Origin: Chryseobacterium flavum
GTDB lineage: Bacteria; Bacteroidota; Bacteroidia; Flavobacteriales; Weeksellaceae
Reading direction: 5' to 3'
Assembly: GCF_003385595.1 (NCBI RefSeq)
Contig: NZ_QNUE01000029.1
Coordinates: 1-37,455 of the forward strand
DNA: 37,455 bases
Shown here: piece by piece, positions 26,237-34,266 of the stretch
Numbering within the stretch: position 1 is the stretch's first letter
How the letters are laid out: the number at the start of each line of letters is the position of its first letter
Notes under the pieces: generated by a model
What the model saw: the letters and a program-made list of their open reading frames with translations, nothing else
Told to the model about the DNA's origin: nothing
The model's database searches: none
Position numbers and translations under genes: made by a program

Positions 26237-26240
26237 CTCA

Positions 26241-26268
26241 TTGAATCATTTCAAAAACAGTATATTTG
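26241..26268 (+). promoter_or_regulatory. Promoter of slyD (TTG-N17-TATATTTG)
   Basis: TTG at 26241-26243 and TATATTTG at 26261-26268 are separated by 17 nt, fitting the flavobacterial consensus. This is the best promoter match in the window. It also shows that the TTG at 26241 is not the start codon. Confidence 0.75.
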
Positions 26269-26309
26269 TATCATTAATCGTGAGACAAAATCACGAAAAA
26301 AAGAAAAAT

Positions 26310-26810
26310 ATGACAATTGAAAACAATCACGTTGTAGCTGTAAAGTATATACTTCACACTATCGAACCAGATGGAAGTAAGATTCTTGTAGAAGAGACAA
26401 CAACAGAAAATCCGCTTACATTTTTGTATGGTGTGGGAATGATGATTCCAAAATTTGAACAAAATATCTTAGGTTTAAAAGCTGGCGACAAAGCGGCTTT
26501 TGTAATTCAGCCTGAAGAAGCTTACGGTGAAAGACAGCCGGATGCTATTGCACAGCTGCCGATTGAAATGTTTAAAGAATCGGGAACTCCGCCAGTAGGA
26601 GCAATATTACCATTATCTGATAATCAAGGGAACCATTTTCAGGCATTTGTAGTAGAAATTACTCCTGAAGCTGTAGTGGCAGATCTTAATCATCCGATGG
26701 CAGGAAAAGTTTTGGATTTCCAGGTAGAAATTTTAAATACCCGCCCGGCAACAGAAGAGGAATTGGCACACGGCCATGCTCATGGAGTTGATGGAACGGA
26801 TGCTCACTAA
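26310..26810 (+). CDS. slyD: SlyD-type FKBP peptidyl-prolyl isomerase
   Basis: The 166-aa protein starts MTIENNHVVAVKYILH and has the split FKBP domain (NPLTFLYGVGMMIPKFEQNILGLKAGDKAAF, then EEAYGERQPDA). An insert-in-flap chaperone segment (LPIEMFK ... NHPMAGK) and a short His-rich tail (HGHAHGVDGTDAH) that may bind metal follow. It catalyses proline isomerisation and helps folding in the cytosol. The ATG at 26310 is chosen because upstream codons overlap the promoter at 26241-26268. Confidence 0.93.
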   Translation: MTIENNHVVAVKYILHTIEPDGSKILVEETTTENPLTFLYGVGMMIPKFEQNILGLKAGDKAAFVIQPEEAYGERQPDAIAQLPIEMFKESGTPPVGAILPLSDNQGNHFQAFVVEITPEAVVADLNHPMAGKVLDFQVEILNTRPATEEELAHGHAHGVDGTDAH

Positions 26811-26820
26811 AAAATAATAA

Positions 26821-26846
26821 AAAATGTCCGGGAAACCGGACATTTT
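26821..26846. terminator. Bidirectional terminator between slyD and the gene at 26895
   Basis: An 11-bp perfect stem (26821-26831 with 26836-26846) encloses GAAA. T-rich tails are present on both sides. A second, bulged inverted repeat (26862-26899) lies just beyond, over the end of the minus-strand gene. Confidence 0.9.
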
Positions 26847-26894
26847 TATTGATAAGAATGCAATAATTATAGGTGTCTTTCACCGGAGTTGTAA

Positions 26895-27488
26895 TTATTC
26901 AGCATCATATTCCGTTACATCAATAAATGTCAGGAACCATTTTGCATCAATTTTTGTCATAATAAATCTGAATCCGTTTACCGGAGCATTTTCTTTACTG
27001 TTTTCAGCGAGTGTTACCAATACCACATTTTCAGAGTTAACGTTGATTTTGAAGATATCCTGGTCTTTTACAGGATATTGTTCTAAAAATGCATCAGCAT
27101 ATTCATTTACAATATTGGAATTAAGCTCTATAAACAGACCTTCTTTTTTCCATTTTTTATTTTCTGCATCATATGCGGGAGCTGTTCCAAACTGTACAGG
27201 AAACTGATTCCTGATATTCCATGCTTTTTGAATATATCCCAAAGGCATGCTGAAATCTACATCTTCGTTTAATACAAAACCTAAATCACCACTGCTTTTA
27301 AAAAGGATACCTACCCCATAAGTCTCATTAACATAAGGATTCATAAGATCTCTGTTGTGTGTTTGAAATCCTTTTAAAATGTCTGTAACAGCGGCAATGA
27401 TCTGTTTTTTATCATCAGCATTCTGTGCATTAAAGAAGCTGAAACTGCAGAGCAGTAGTAGTACTGTGTATATAAAGTTCTTTTTCAT
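26895..27488 (-). CDS. Secreted protein of unknown function
   Basis: The 197-aa protein has a signal peptide (MKKNFIYTVLLLLCSFSFFNAQ). The mature part is mixed alpha/beta with no Cys and no recognised motif; its size and N-terminal helix (KKQIIAAVTDILKGFQTHN) suggest an NTF2-like or cystatin-like fold (guess). It starts 1 nt after the ychJ stop, so the two genes form an operon read from the ychJ promoter. Confidence 0.82.
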   Translation of the reverse strand: MKKNFIYTVLLLLCSFSFFNAQNADDKKQIIAAVTDILKGFQTHNRDLMNPYVNETYGVGILFKSSGDLGFVLNEDVDFSMPLGYIQKAWNIRNQFPVQFGTAPAYDAENKKWKKEGLFIELNSNIVNEYADAFLEQYPVKDQDIFKINVNSENVVLVTLAENSKENAPVNGFRFIMTKIDAKWFLTFIDVTEYDAE

Positions 27489-27489
27489 A

Positions 27490-27867
27490 TTAATCTAAAA
27501 ATTTTCCTGAAACATAATACCAGCGTTCATGCATTTTCTGAAAAACAGAAAATTCATGGTGTATTTGCAGATGGCCGTCCTGATCTGTATAGTAAGCTTT
27601 AAACTCTACATGGTTAAGAGCAGGCGTTCTTATGATTTCAAGTTTTGTCCATTGATTAATTTCACCCCATTCCTGAAGATCCTGTTTATTATGATATTTC
27701 CTTTTTCCCGGAAGTGTTGTCTCCATTAAATATTCTCCGTTAGGAATAGCAAAGGCAGAGAATCTTGAGCGCATCAATGCCTCAGCAGTTGGTGCATGTT
27801 TTTCTTCTGTATGATAAGGCTTACAACATTCATCGTAGGTTTTTCCTGAACAGCAGGGGCAATCCAT
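27490..27867 (-). CDS. ychJ: YchJ-family (UPF0225) SEC-C protein
   Basis: The start at the ATG 27867 gives 125 aa beginning MDCPCCSGKTYDECC, the N-terminal SEC-C-like zinc motif. The family usually has CPCGSG, so the extra Cys is notable. The rest (APTAEALMRSRFSAFA, then HHEFSVFQKMHERWYYVSG) fits UPF0225. The longer reading from TTG at 27888 is rejected because a -7 box at 27893-27900 would place transcription start at about that codon. It is the first gene of a two-gene operon. Function is unknown. Confidence 0.9.
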   Translation of the reverse strand: MDCPCCSGKTYDECCKPYHTEEKHAPTAEALMRSRFSAFAIPNGEYLMETTLPGKRKYHNKQDLQEWGEINQWTKLEIIRTPALNHVEFKAYYTDQDGHLQIHHEFSVFQKMHERWYYVSGKFLD

Positions 27868-27892
27868 ATAATCTATTTTAAATTTCAAACCG

Positions 27893-27900
27893 CAAAAATA
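27893..27900 (-). promoter_or_regulatory. Candidate -7 element of the ychJ operon
   Basis: TATTTTTG on the minus strand, followed by 'cgg', lies 25 nt before the ATG at 27867. It decides the start codon. Confidence 0.5.
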
Positions 27901-27929
27901 GTAAATATCAGCAAAAGCAGGCCTTGGGC

Positions 27930-27962
27930 AAAAAAAGAAGCACTCTAAAAAAGAATGCTTCT
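27930..27962 (-). terminator. Terminator of dcp
   Basis: An 11-bp stem with one G-T pair (27936-27946 with 27952-27962) is followed by seven T on the minus strand. It begins 5 nt after the dcp stop. Confidence 0.88.
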
Positions 27963-27967
27963 GTTAA

Positions 27968-30109
27968 TTATTTGATAAAACCTCTGTTTCTTAATAAAGG
28001 TTTGATGTCCGGATCATGTCCTGTGAAATCTCTGAAAGCCTGGTTAAGGTCTACAGAATTTCCTACTGAAAGAATGTATTTTCTGAAACGGTCTCCGTTT
28101 TCTCTGGTTAATCCACCATTGTTTTTGATCCATTCCCATGCATCATTATCCAATGTTTCAGACCATAGATAGGCATAATATCCTGCAGAATATCCACCTC
28201 CCCAGATATGGGCAAAATAAGGAGTGTGATATCTTGGAGGCACTGTTGATAATGTGAATCCGTGGCTTGCTAAAGATTGTTTTTCAAAATCTAAAACCGG
28301 AATAAACTGGCTGTCATTGGTTACAGTGTGCCAGTCCATATCCAAAGCTGCAGCAGAAACCAACTCAGTTGTCATGTATCCCTGATTGAAAGTAGCTGCC
28401 TTTTTAATTTTGTCTACCAGAGTCTGGGGAATCGGCTGCTTTGTTTCGTAATGAACAGCATAATTCTTCAGAACAACAGGATCCAGTGCCCAATGCTCAT
28501 TGATCTGTGAAGGGAATTCTACGAAATCTCTAGGAACGTTGGTTCCTGAAAGCGAAGGATATTTCTGGCTGGCAAACATTCCGTGAATAGAATGGCCAAA
28601 TTCATGGAAGATGGTTGAAACATCATCATAACTGATCAGTGAAGGTTTTCCCGGAGCCGGTTTCTGATAATTGTAGCAATTAACGATTACAGGTTTTGTT
28701 CCTAATAAATAAGACTGTTCAACAAAATTACTCATCCATGCTCCTCCGTTTTTGGAATCTCTTGTGTAGAAATCCAGATAATAAATAGCAATAGATTTTC
28801 CATCATGATCGAAAACTTCATAAGTCACCACATCAGGATGGTAAACCGGAAGATCCGTTCTCTTTTTGAAGGTCAGTCCATAGAATTTTTCGGCAGCAAA
28901 GAAAACTCCTTTCTCCAATACGGTAGTAATTTCAAAGTAAGGTTTTATTTCGCTTTCATCAAGATCATATTTTGCTTTTCTTACTTGTTCGGCATAGAAA
29001 TTCCAGTCCCATGGCTCTACTTTGAAACCTCCTTTCTGCTGATCAATAAGGTCCTGAATATCTTTAGCTTCACGTTTTGCTGTCTCTACTGCAGGAGTTG
29101 CGATCTGATTCATCAGCTTGGTTGCTGCTTCAGGAGTTTTTGCCATTTGGTCCTGAAGTTTCCACTCTGCAAAGTTCTTCTTACCCAGAACCTGTGCTTT
29201 TTTAAGTCTGAGTTTTGCAAGCTTTTCAATGGTTTCCCTGGTATCATTTGCATCACCTTTCTCAGCTCTGAGCCATGAAGCTTTAAACAACTTTTCTCTT
29301 GTTGTTCTGTTTTTCAGGTTTTGTAAAAGTGGTTGTTGAGTTGTATTTTGTAAAGCCAAAAGATATTTTCCCGGCTGTCCGGCTGTTTTGGCATCAGCTG
29401 CCGCTGCTGCTATTTCGTCAGCAGAAAGCCCGTCCAGTTCTTTTGCGTCGGAAAAAAATACACCTCCCTGCTTTCTCGCTTCCAGAAGTTTATTAGCATA
29501 TTGTGTGGAAAGTGAAGCAAGTTCCTGATTGATCTGCTTTAATTTTTCTTTATCTGCAGACGAAAGATTAGCTCCTGCAATTTCAAAATTCTGTTTATAA
29601 TATTGAACCAGTCTTTTGCTTTCGGGATCAAGACCGTCTTCCTTAATGGATTTAATTCTTGTATAAAGGTTTTCATTAAGGTACATTTTATCAGAATGTG
29701 CAGCAAAGACCGGAGCATATTCTTCATCCAGGGCCTGTAAAACAGGATTTGTATTTGCACTTGTCAGATTTGAAAAAACAATCTGTGCTCTTCGCAATAC
29801 CTCACCACTTTTTTCTAATGCAACGATTGTATTTTCGAAAGTAGGAGCTGCCGGGTTATTGGCAATTTTCAGGATTTCAGCTTCATGTTGCTTTAAGCCA
29901 AAGTCAAAAGCAGGCTTGAAGTGCTCATTTTTAATTTTATCAAACTCCGGAGCTTCATATTGAAGCTTACTCTTCTTCATAAAAGGGTTTGAAGATAATG
30001 ATGGATCAGGAGCAGGAAGTTCCTGCTGAATATCGGTCTGTTTCATTGTAGTACAAGATTGATTGAACGCCAAGGCAGAAATTAATAATACCGATGAAAT
30101 ATTCTTCAT
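27968..30109 (-). CDS. dcp: M3 family metallopeptidase, peptidyl-dipeptidase Dcp type, predicted lipoprotein
   Basis: The 713-aa protein has a lipoprotein signal with lipobox FNQSC (Cys19). The zinc site is HEFGH (502-506), with Glu531 in DFVEFPSQINEHW as the likely third ligand. GGGYSAGYYAYLWSETLDNDAW near the C-terminus is a typical Dcp block. The enzyme removes C-terminal dipeptides. The lipid anchor suggests action in the periplasm or at the outer membrane, where it would complement the DPP IV-like peptidase at 16902. Confidence 0.94.
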   Translation of the reverse strand: MKNISSVLLISALAFNQSCTTMKQTDIQQELPAPDPSLSSNPFMKKSKLQYEAPEFDKIKNEHFKPAFDFGLKQHEAEILKIANNPAAPTFENTIVALEKSGEVLRRAQIVFSNLTSANTNPVLQALDEEYAPVFAAHSDKMYLNENLYTRIKSIKEDGLDPESKRLVQYYKQNFEIAGANLSSADKEKLKQINQELASLSTQYANKLLEARKQGGVFFSDAKELDGLSADEIAAAAADAKTAGQPGKYLLALQNTTQQPLLQNLKNRTTREKLFKASWLRAEKGDANDTRETIEKLAKLRLKKAQVLGKKNFAEWKLQDQMAKTPEAATKLMNQIATPAVETAKREAKDIQDLIDQQKGGFKVEPWDWNFYAEQVRKAKYDLDESEIKPYFEITTVLEKGVFFAAEKFYGLTFKKRTDLPVYHPDVVTYEVFDHDGKSIAIYYLDFYTRDSKNGGAWMSNFVEQSYLLGTKPVIVNCYNYQKPAPGKPSLISYDDVSTIFHEFGHSIHGMFASQKYPSLSGTNVPRDFVEFPSQINEHWALDPVVLKNYAVHYETKQPIPQTLVDKIKKAATFNQGYMTTELVSAAALDMDWHTVTNDSQFIPVLDFEKQSLASHGFTLSTVPPRYHTPYFAHIWGGGYSAGYYAYLWSETLDNDAWEWIKNNGGLTRENGDRFRKYILSVGNSVDLNQAFRDFTGHDPDIKPLLRNRGFIK

Positions 30110-30130
30110 AAAATAGTTGTTATTAAAGCA

Positions 30131-30138
30131 TAAAGATA
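30131..30138 (-). promoter_or_regulatory. Candidate -7 element of dcp (TATCTTTA)
   Basis: The octamer lies 21 nt before the ATG, at the same distance and with the same sequence as before accB. No -33 TTG was identified. Confidence 0.35.
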
Positions 30139-30238
30139 TTAAAAATTACCGCATAGAAGATATTTATTTGGGAAAGTAGAGGCGCACAATATTTCCATAA
30201 ATATTCGGAGGGATGCAATCAGTCAGATCCATATCTAC

Positions 30239-30607
30239 TTAGCTGCTCCTGATGACAAATTTCGTATCAGGCGGTTGTTTGGTAGTGAGAATCACTGCCA
30301 TAATTTCAAAGGCTCCCAGAATAACATGGGGCAGGAATACCTGCTTACTGAAACCGAATAACCATGGTGATATCAACAGAAGAACTGCAGACATCATATC
30401 GAGCAGTAAATGGCCTCTGAAAGAAAAAGCAGGAGCAATAGCATATTCGTAATCGGTAAGCAGACTGTAAATTAATGTAGAGATTCCCAGTATAACAGGC
30501 AGAGCAGTGGCGGGACCATGATCTGCAAATCCTAAAAGCCATGGGATGGCGATCAGTAGTATGCCCACGATATAGTCAAGGACAGCATGGATTTTTGATG
30601 AAATCAT
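30239..30607 (-). CDS. SPW-repeat membrane protein
   Basis: The 122-aa protein has four predicted transmembrane helices and two SPW-type repeats, IPWLLGF (about 21-27) and SPWLFGF (about 80-86), each after a hydrophobic helix. This matches the SPW-repeat family, whose function is unknown. The gene is monocistronic. No clear terminator follows, although a 7-bp AT palindrome lies at 30188-30205. Confidence 0.88.
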   Translation of the reverse strand: MISSKIHAVLDYIVGILLIAIPWLLGFADHGPATALPVILGISTLIYSLLTDYEYAIAPAFSFRGHLLLDMMSAVLLLISPWLFGFSKQVFLPHVILGAFEIMAVILTTKQPPDTKFVIRSS

Positions 30608-30726
30608 ATTTATATTTTTTATGGTGTGTATGGTTATAGTACAAGCGTTATACCATTACAAGAATTTTTTAATGATTAATTGATTGATTTTCAGAGTTGT
30701 ATTTTGTTTTTTAATAGTCTTTGTAT

Positions 30727-30750
30727 ATTGTGTAAAGAAGATTGTGTAAA
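30727..30750. repeat. Short direct repeat ATTGTGTAAA in the divergent spacer
   Basis: Two exact 10-bp copies (30727-30736 and 30741-30750) lie between the SPW gene and the GIN lipoprotein gene. They are one and a half helical turns apart and could be binding sites or chance in AT-rich DNA. Confidence 0.35.
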
Positions 30751-30837
30751 TAAAAACGATTACAATAATGTAATATTTTTCATACATTAGTTGTTATTAA
30801 ATAATAATATCAGAAATAATTAATAAAAGAAATAAAC

Positions 30838-31653
30838 ATGAAAACAAGAACTCTTTTTATGCTTTCAGCCTTAGTGGTTATAGCTTCATGTAATGATAAA
30901 CATGAGAGAAGAAATAAAGAAAAAAATGATTGGGTTGATACAGTAATTAATAAGGAAACCGGGCCTGTACAGCAAAGGGAATTTAATGGTGACTTCGATG
31001 AAATTCAGGTTTCACAGGCGATAGATGCAGAAATAATAAAATCTGAGACAGAGAAGGTTGTTATATCAGCTCCGCAAAGCATTATTGATGAAATTCTTGT
31101 TGATAATGAAGGAGGAAAACTACATATTCACTATAAGCCGGGAATCAGGGTGATGAATATTAATAAAGTTACAGCTAAAATCTATGCTAAAGATTTTACA
31201 AAGCTTATTGCAGGATCGGCCGCAAAAATAGAGGTAAAAGATAAGTTTACCCAGGAAAAGACAGATGTAGAAATATCAAGTGCAGGAAGTGTTTCCGGTA
31301 ATCTGGAGGCCAATGACCTGGAAATTAATGCAAACAGCAGCAGTAATTTCACAGGAAAGATATGGGCTGTTAATCTTGATGTTGATGCTTCATCAGGGGC
31401 CAGCATTGATATTTCAGGGAAAGCAAAACATGCTGACATCAGTTCTTCTTCAGGCAGTAGTATTTCCGCTAAAGATGTTATAGCAGATAATGTGGATGCT
31501 GAGGCTTCCAGTGGTGCAAACGTTCATATCAGTGCTGTTTCTTCTGTTAGAGCAGAGGCATCTTCGGGAGGAAGTGTGGATATTATCAAAAAAGGAGAGC
31601 TGAAAACGGTGACCAAAGAAGAAAGTAGTGGTGGAAGCGTGAGTATCCAATAA
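30838..31653 (+). CDS. Head-GIN domain lipoprotein (DUF2807)
   Basis: The 271-aa protein has a lipobox IASC (Cys18). The rest is a regular beta-solenoid: FDEIQVSQAIDAEII, then repeated short strands rich in Ser, Ala and Gly such as VDASSGASIDISGKA and AEASSGANVHIS. This is the putative auto-transporter adhesin, head-GIN fold common in Bacteroidota. It is probably an outer-membrane lipoprotein; its function is not known. It ends 2 nt before the stop of the convergent antiporter gene, with no terminator between. Confidence 0.9.
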   Translation: MKTRTLFMLSALVVIASCNDKHERRNKEKNDWVDTVINKETGPVQQREFNGDFDEIQVSQAIDAEIIKSETEKVVISAPQSIIDEILVDNEGGKLHIHYKPGIRVMNINKVTAKIYAKDFTKLIAGSAAKIEVKDKFTQEKTDVEISSAGSVSGNLEANDLEINANSSSNFTGKIWAVNLDVDASSGASIDISGKAKHADISSSSGSSISAKDVIADNVDAEASSGANVHISAVSSVRAEASSGGSVDIIKKGELKTVTKEESSGGSVSIQ

Positions 31654-31655
31654 AC

Positions 31656-33542
31656 TTATTCAGTAGATTCTTCCTCATCTTCTTCATCTGCAGATGAGGA
31701 ATCTTCCCAGTTTCTGTTATCAAAATTCAGGTTATCATAAGCTAATAATTCCTCCTCTCGCTGGAGGATTTCTTTTGTTGAGAACAGTGTGATGTCATCT
31801 TCCTCTTTTATTTTGGCCAGTTTTCTGATCGAAGCTTTATCAATGGCCATAAATCTTTGTCCAAGACGTCTGGCCGCATATTTTCTCATTCCTGTTTCAT
31901 GAAGAACGTCAACAGCCATATCTACGGCAGTTCCCAATGTTTCACGATAAATATGATTGATTCCATTGTTTAGATAACCGTAAGCATCAATTCTGTTTTT
32001 TGCTCTTACATAGATCTTTACTTCCGGATAATGCTCACGTACAAGTTCAGCAATGAATTTGTTGTCATCAGGATCATCAAGACATAAAACCAAAATTTCT
32101 GCATCTTCGATACCGGCAGCCCTTAAGATGGGAATTCTTGTAGCATCTCCATAGTATACTTTGAATCCGTAACTTCTCAGCAGCTTTACACGATCTGAAT
32201 CTCTGTCCAGAACGGTGGCTGATATTTTATTTGCTTTTAGCAGTCTCCCTACGGTACTCCCAAAATGACCAAACCCCACAATAATAATTTTTTTTTGACT
32301 TACATTACTATCCAGAATATTGAAGTCATGCTCTTCTTCGGGAGTATCTCTGATGAATTTAGGAGTAATAACCCGGTCGTTAATGATAAGGAGTATAGGA
32401 GTAATACACATGGTAATAGCGGTAACAGCCATTAGCTGAGCATTCAGTTCAGGACTTAAAAGATAGAGGTCAGAAGCATAGTTGATCAGGACAAAGGCAA
32501 ATTCTCCTACCTGAGAAAGGGCAAATGCATAGAACAGGCTTTGTGGAGTGTCAATCCTGAAAAATTTTCCGATAGCATACAGAACAATAAACTTTACAAT
32601 GAGTACGGCAAATACAGTACTGAAAATAAACAGTGGATCCTGTCGGATGATATTAAAATTGATAGTTGACCCTACACTGACAAAAAAAACAGCTAATAAA
32701 AGTCCCTTGAAAGGATTGATCTGTGCTTCAAGCTCATGACGGAATTCACTATTGGCCAGCATTACTCCTGCTAGGAAAGCCCCGAGTGCAGGCGATAAAC
32801 CAATAACGACCATCAGTTCAGAAACTCCGATAACCAGAAATAATGAAGAGGCTGTTAATAGCTCGGTCATTCCGGATTTTGAAACATAGCGTAAAAATGG
32901 GACAAATACATATCTGCCTAACAAAATCAGTAAAGCTACTCCCATAATTACGGTTCCGGCCTGAAGCCACTCCGGAAGTTTCTGGATCAGAATCTGAATT
33001 TCATTGTCATGATGTTTTGCCTTGTAATTGGCAATCAGGGGTAGAATGGCTAAAATCGGAATTACTGAAATATCCTGAAATAGTAGAGTAGAAAAGGATG
33101 CTTCTCCTGCTGTTGTTTTGAAATTATTTTTTTCCTGCAGGGTCTGCAGAACAATAGCTGTAGAGGAAAGAGCAAAGCACATCGCTACAGCAACCGCCTT
33201 ATCGACTCTCCAGCCTACACTTATAAATACCACAAATAATAATGAAATAGTAAGAAGCATCTGGGTAAGCCCTAACCCCATAATTTTTTTACGCATTTCC
33301 CAGAACTTTCGTGGCTCCAGTTCCAGACCTACCAGAAATAAGAGCATGATAACTCCAAACTCACTGGCATGCATAATGTCATCTACATTGTTTCCTGTAA
33401 GTTTAAGTACATAGGGTCCAATAATAATTCCTCCTAAAATATAACCAATGACTGAACTCAGACCTAATTTTCTTGCCAGTGGAACCATAATAATAGCTAC
33501 ACCCAGGAAGATTAATGTGTTCATTGCTAAACCGGACTCCAT
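31656..33542 (-). CDS. Kef-type (CPA2) cation:proton antiporter with TrkA-N domain
   Basis: The 628-aa protein has about 12 membrane helices with KefB/KefC blocks: MLLFLVGLELEP (about 66-77), SSTAIVLQTL and FQDISVIPI (155-163). A cytosolic TrkA-N Rossmann domain starts IIIVGFGHFGSTVGRLL, and the tail is very acidic (SSADEEDEEESTE). The loop HELEAQINPFKGLLL matches the Kef regulatory loop HALESDIEPFKG, but Asp is Gln and the second Glu is Asn. The partner oxidoreductase gene lies 5 nt upstream, as in kefFC. K+/H+ exchange is expected; thiol gating is an open question. A second possible start is Met7. Confidence 0.92.
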   Translation of the reverse strand: MESGLAMNTLIFLGVAIIMVPLARKLGLSSVIGYILGGIIIGPYVLKLTGNNVDDIMHASEFGVIMLLFLVGLELEPRKFWEMRKKIMGLGLTQMLLTISLLFVVFISVGWRVDKAVAVAMCFALSSTAIVLQTLQEKNNFKTTAGEASFSTLLFQDISVIPILAILPLIANYKAKHHDNEIQILIQKLPEWLQAGTVIMGVALLILLGRYVFVPFLRYVSKSGMTELLTASSLFLVIGVSELMVVIGLSPALGAFLAGVMLANSEFRHELEAQINPFKGLLLAVFFVSVGSTINFNIIRQDPLFIFSTVFAVLIVKFIVLYAIGKFFRIDTPQSLFYAFALSQVGEFAFVLINYASDLYLLSPELNAQLMAVTAITMCITPILLIINDRVITPKFIRDTPEEEHDFNILDSNVSQKKIIIVGFGHFGSTVGRLLKANKISATVLDRDSDRVKLLRSYGFKVYYGDATRIPILRAAGIEDAEILVLCLDDPDDNKFIAELVREHYPEVKIYVRAKNRIDAYGYLNNGINHIYRETLGTAVDMAVDVLHETGMRKYAARRLGQRFMAIDKASIRKLAKIKEEDDITLFSTKEILQREEELLAYDNLNFDNRNWEDSSSADEEDEEESTE

Positions 33543-33547
33543 ATATT

Positions 33548-34069
33548 TTATTGATTGAGCAGTTCTGTAAACTCTTTTTTATGCAGGATAATTTCTTTTT
33601 TTGATAACTTATTTGCTTCGTAAACAATCTTAATATGCTTTATATCTGCTTTGAAAACCTTTAATGAAACAATCAGTCCGCTGATCAGTTCATCAATGGT
33701 ATACTGATAGGTGCCGGTTTTACTGAATGACCTTTCTTTTCCTCCGGTTGTTACCAGAATGTAGACTTCTTTATTTTCCAGAGGATTGTTTTTCCCGGCC
33801 TGAAGCCAATCTCGGTCGAAGACTTCATCAATCCATAACCTTAAAAGGGGAGGCATTCCAAACCATATTAACGGAAACTGAAAAATAAAACGGTCATAAT
33901 TTGCAAGGCGTTTTCTTTCCCTGAAAGCAGCAATATGAAAGTCAGGATATTCCTCATAAAGGTCTCTTAAAGTATAATGCTGGTGACGAACGTAGAAATT
34001 GATGAGCTCTACATTCGAATTAGAGTGCTCCAGATATGGATGGGCAAATATTACCAGCGTCTTCTTCAT
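33548..34069 (-). CDS. NAD(P)H-dependent oxidoreductase, KefF/KefG-like ancillary protein
   Basis: The 173-aa protein has the flavodoxin-like quinone reductase fold: LVIFAHPYLEHSNSN (5-19), FPLIWFGMPPLLRLWIDEVF (85-105 region) and TTGGKERSF. It is of KefF/KefG length and lies just before the Kef-type antiporter on the same transcript. The E. coli partners bind FMN, reduce quinones and are needed for full KefC or KefB activity. The gene order supports the same role here. Confidence 0.9.
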   Translation of the reverse strand: MKKTLVIFAHPYLEHSNSNVELINFYVRHQHYTLRDLYEEYPDFHIAAFRERKRLANYDRFIFQFPLIWFGMPPLLRLWIDEVFDRDWLQAGKNNPLENKEVYILVTTGGKERSFSKTGTYQYTIDELISGLIVSLKVFKADIKHIKIVYEANKLSKKEIILHKKEFTELLNQ

Positions 34070-34203
34070 AATCCTGTTTTCAGTAAATATAGTGAAAAAA
34101 TATTGAATAAAATATGGATTTTGTAATGATTTATTATTTTTTTAATATGTAAAAGTTAATTTAATGTCAAGATAAATCAAAAAAATGACAGTATTTTGGG
34201 TTT

Positions 34204-34236
34204 TAAAATAAAAATCAGGCCATTGAGACCTGATTT
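34204..34236 (-). terminator. Terminator of the lemA-TPM operon
   Basis: The 8-bp stem aaatcagg/cctgattt (34212-34219 with 34229-34236) is followed by 'ttattttaaaa' on the minus strand, about 30 nt after the last stop codon. From 34070 to 34203 no other structure is visible. Confidence 0.75.
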
Positions 34237-34266
34237 GCTTATTGATTCTTGTAATGTTATAAGAGA

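Noticed and set aside
27868..27888. TTG start that would lengthen YchJ by 7 residues.
   Set aside because: It lies at the expected transcription start of the -7 box at 27893-27900, and the family starts at the Cys motif.
28805..29278. 157-codon plus-strand ORF within dcp.
   Set aside because: It lies wholly inside the strongly conserved dcp gene, is Phe/Ile/Cys-rich as antisense frames are, and has no promoter.
30188..30205. AT palindrome aatattt-ccat-aaatatt as terminator of the SPW gene.
   Set aside because: It is AT-only in the stem and no T run follows on the minus strand; likely too weak.
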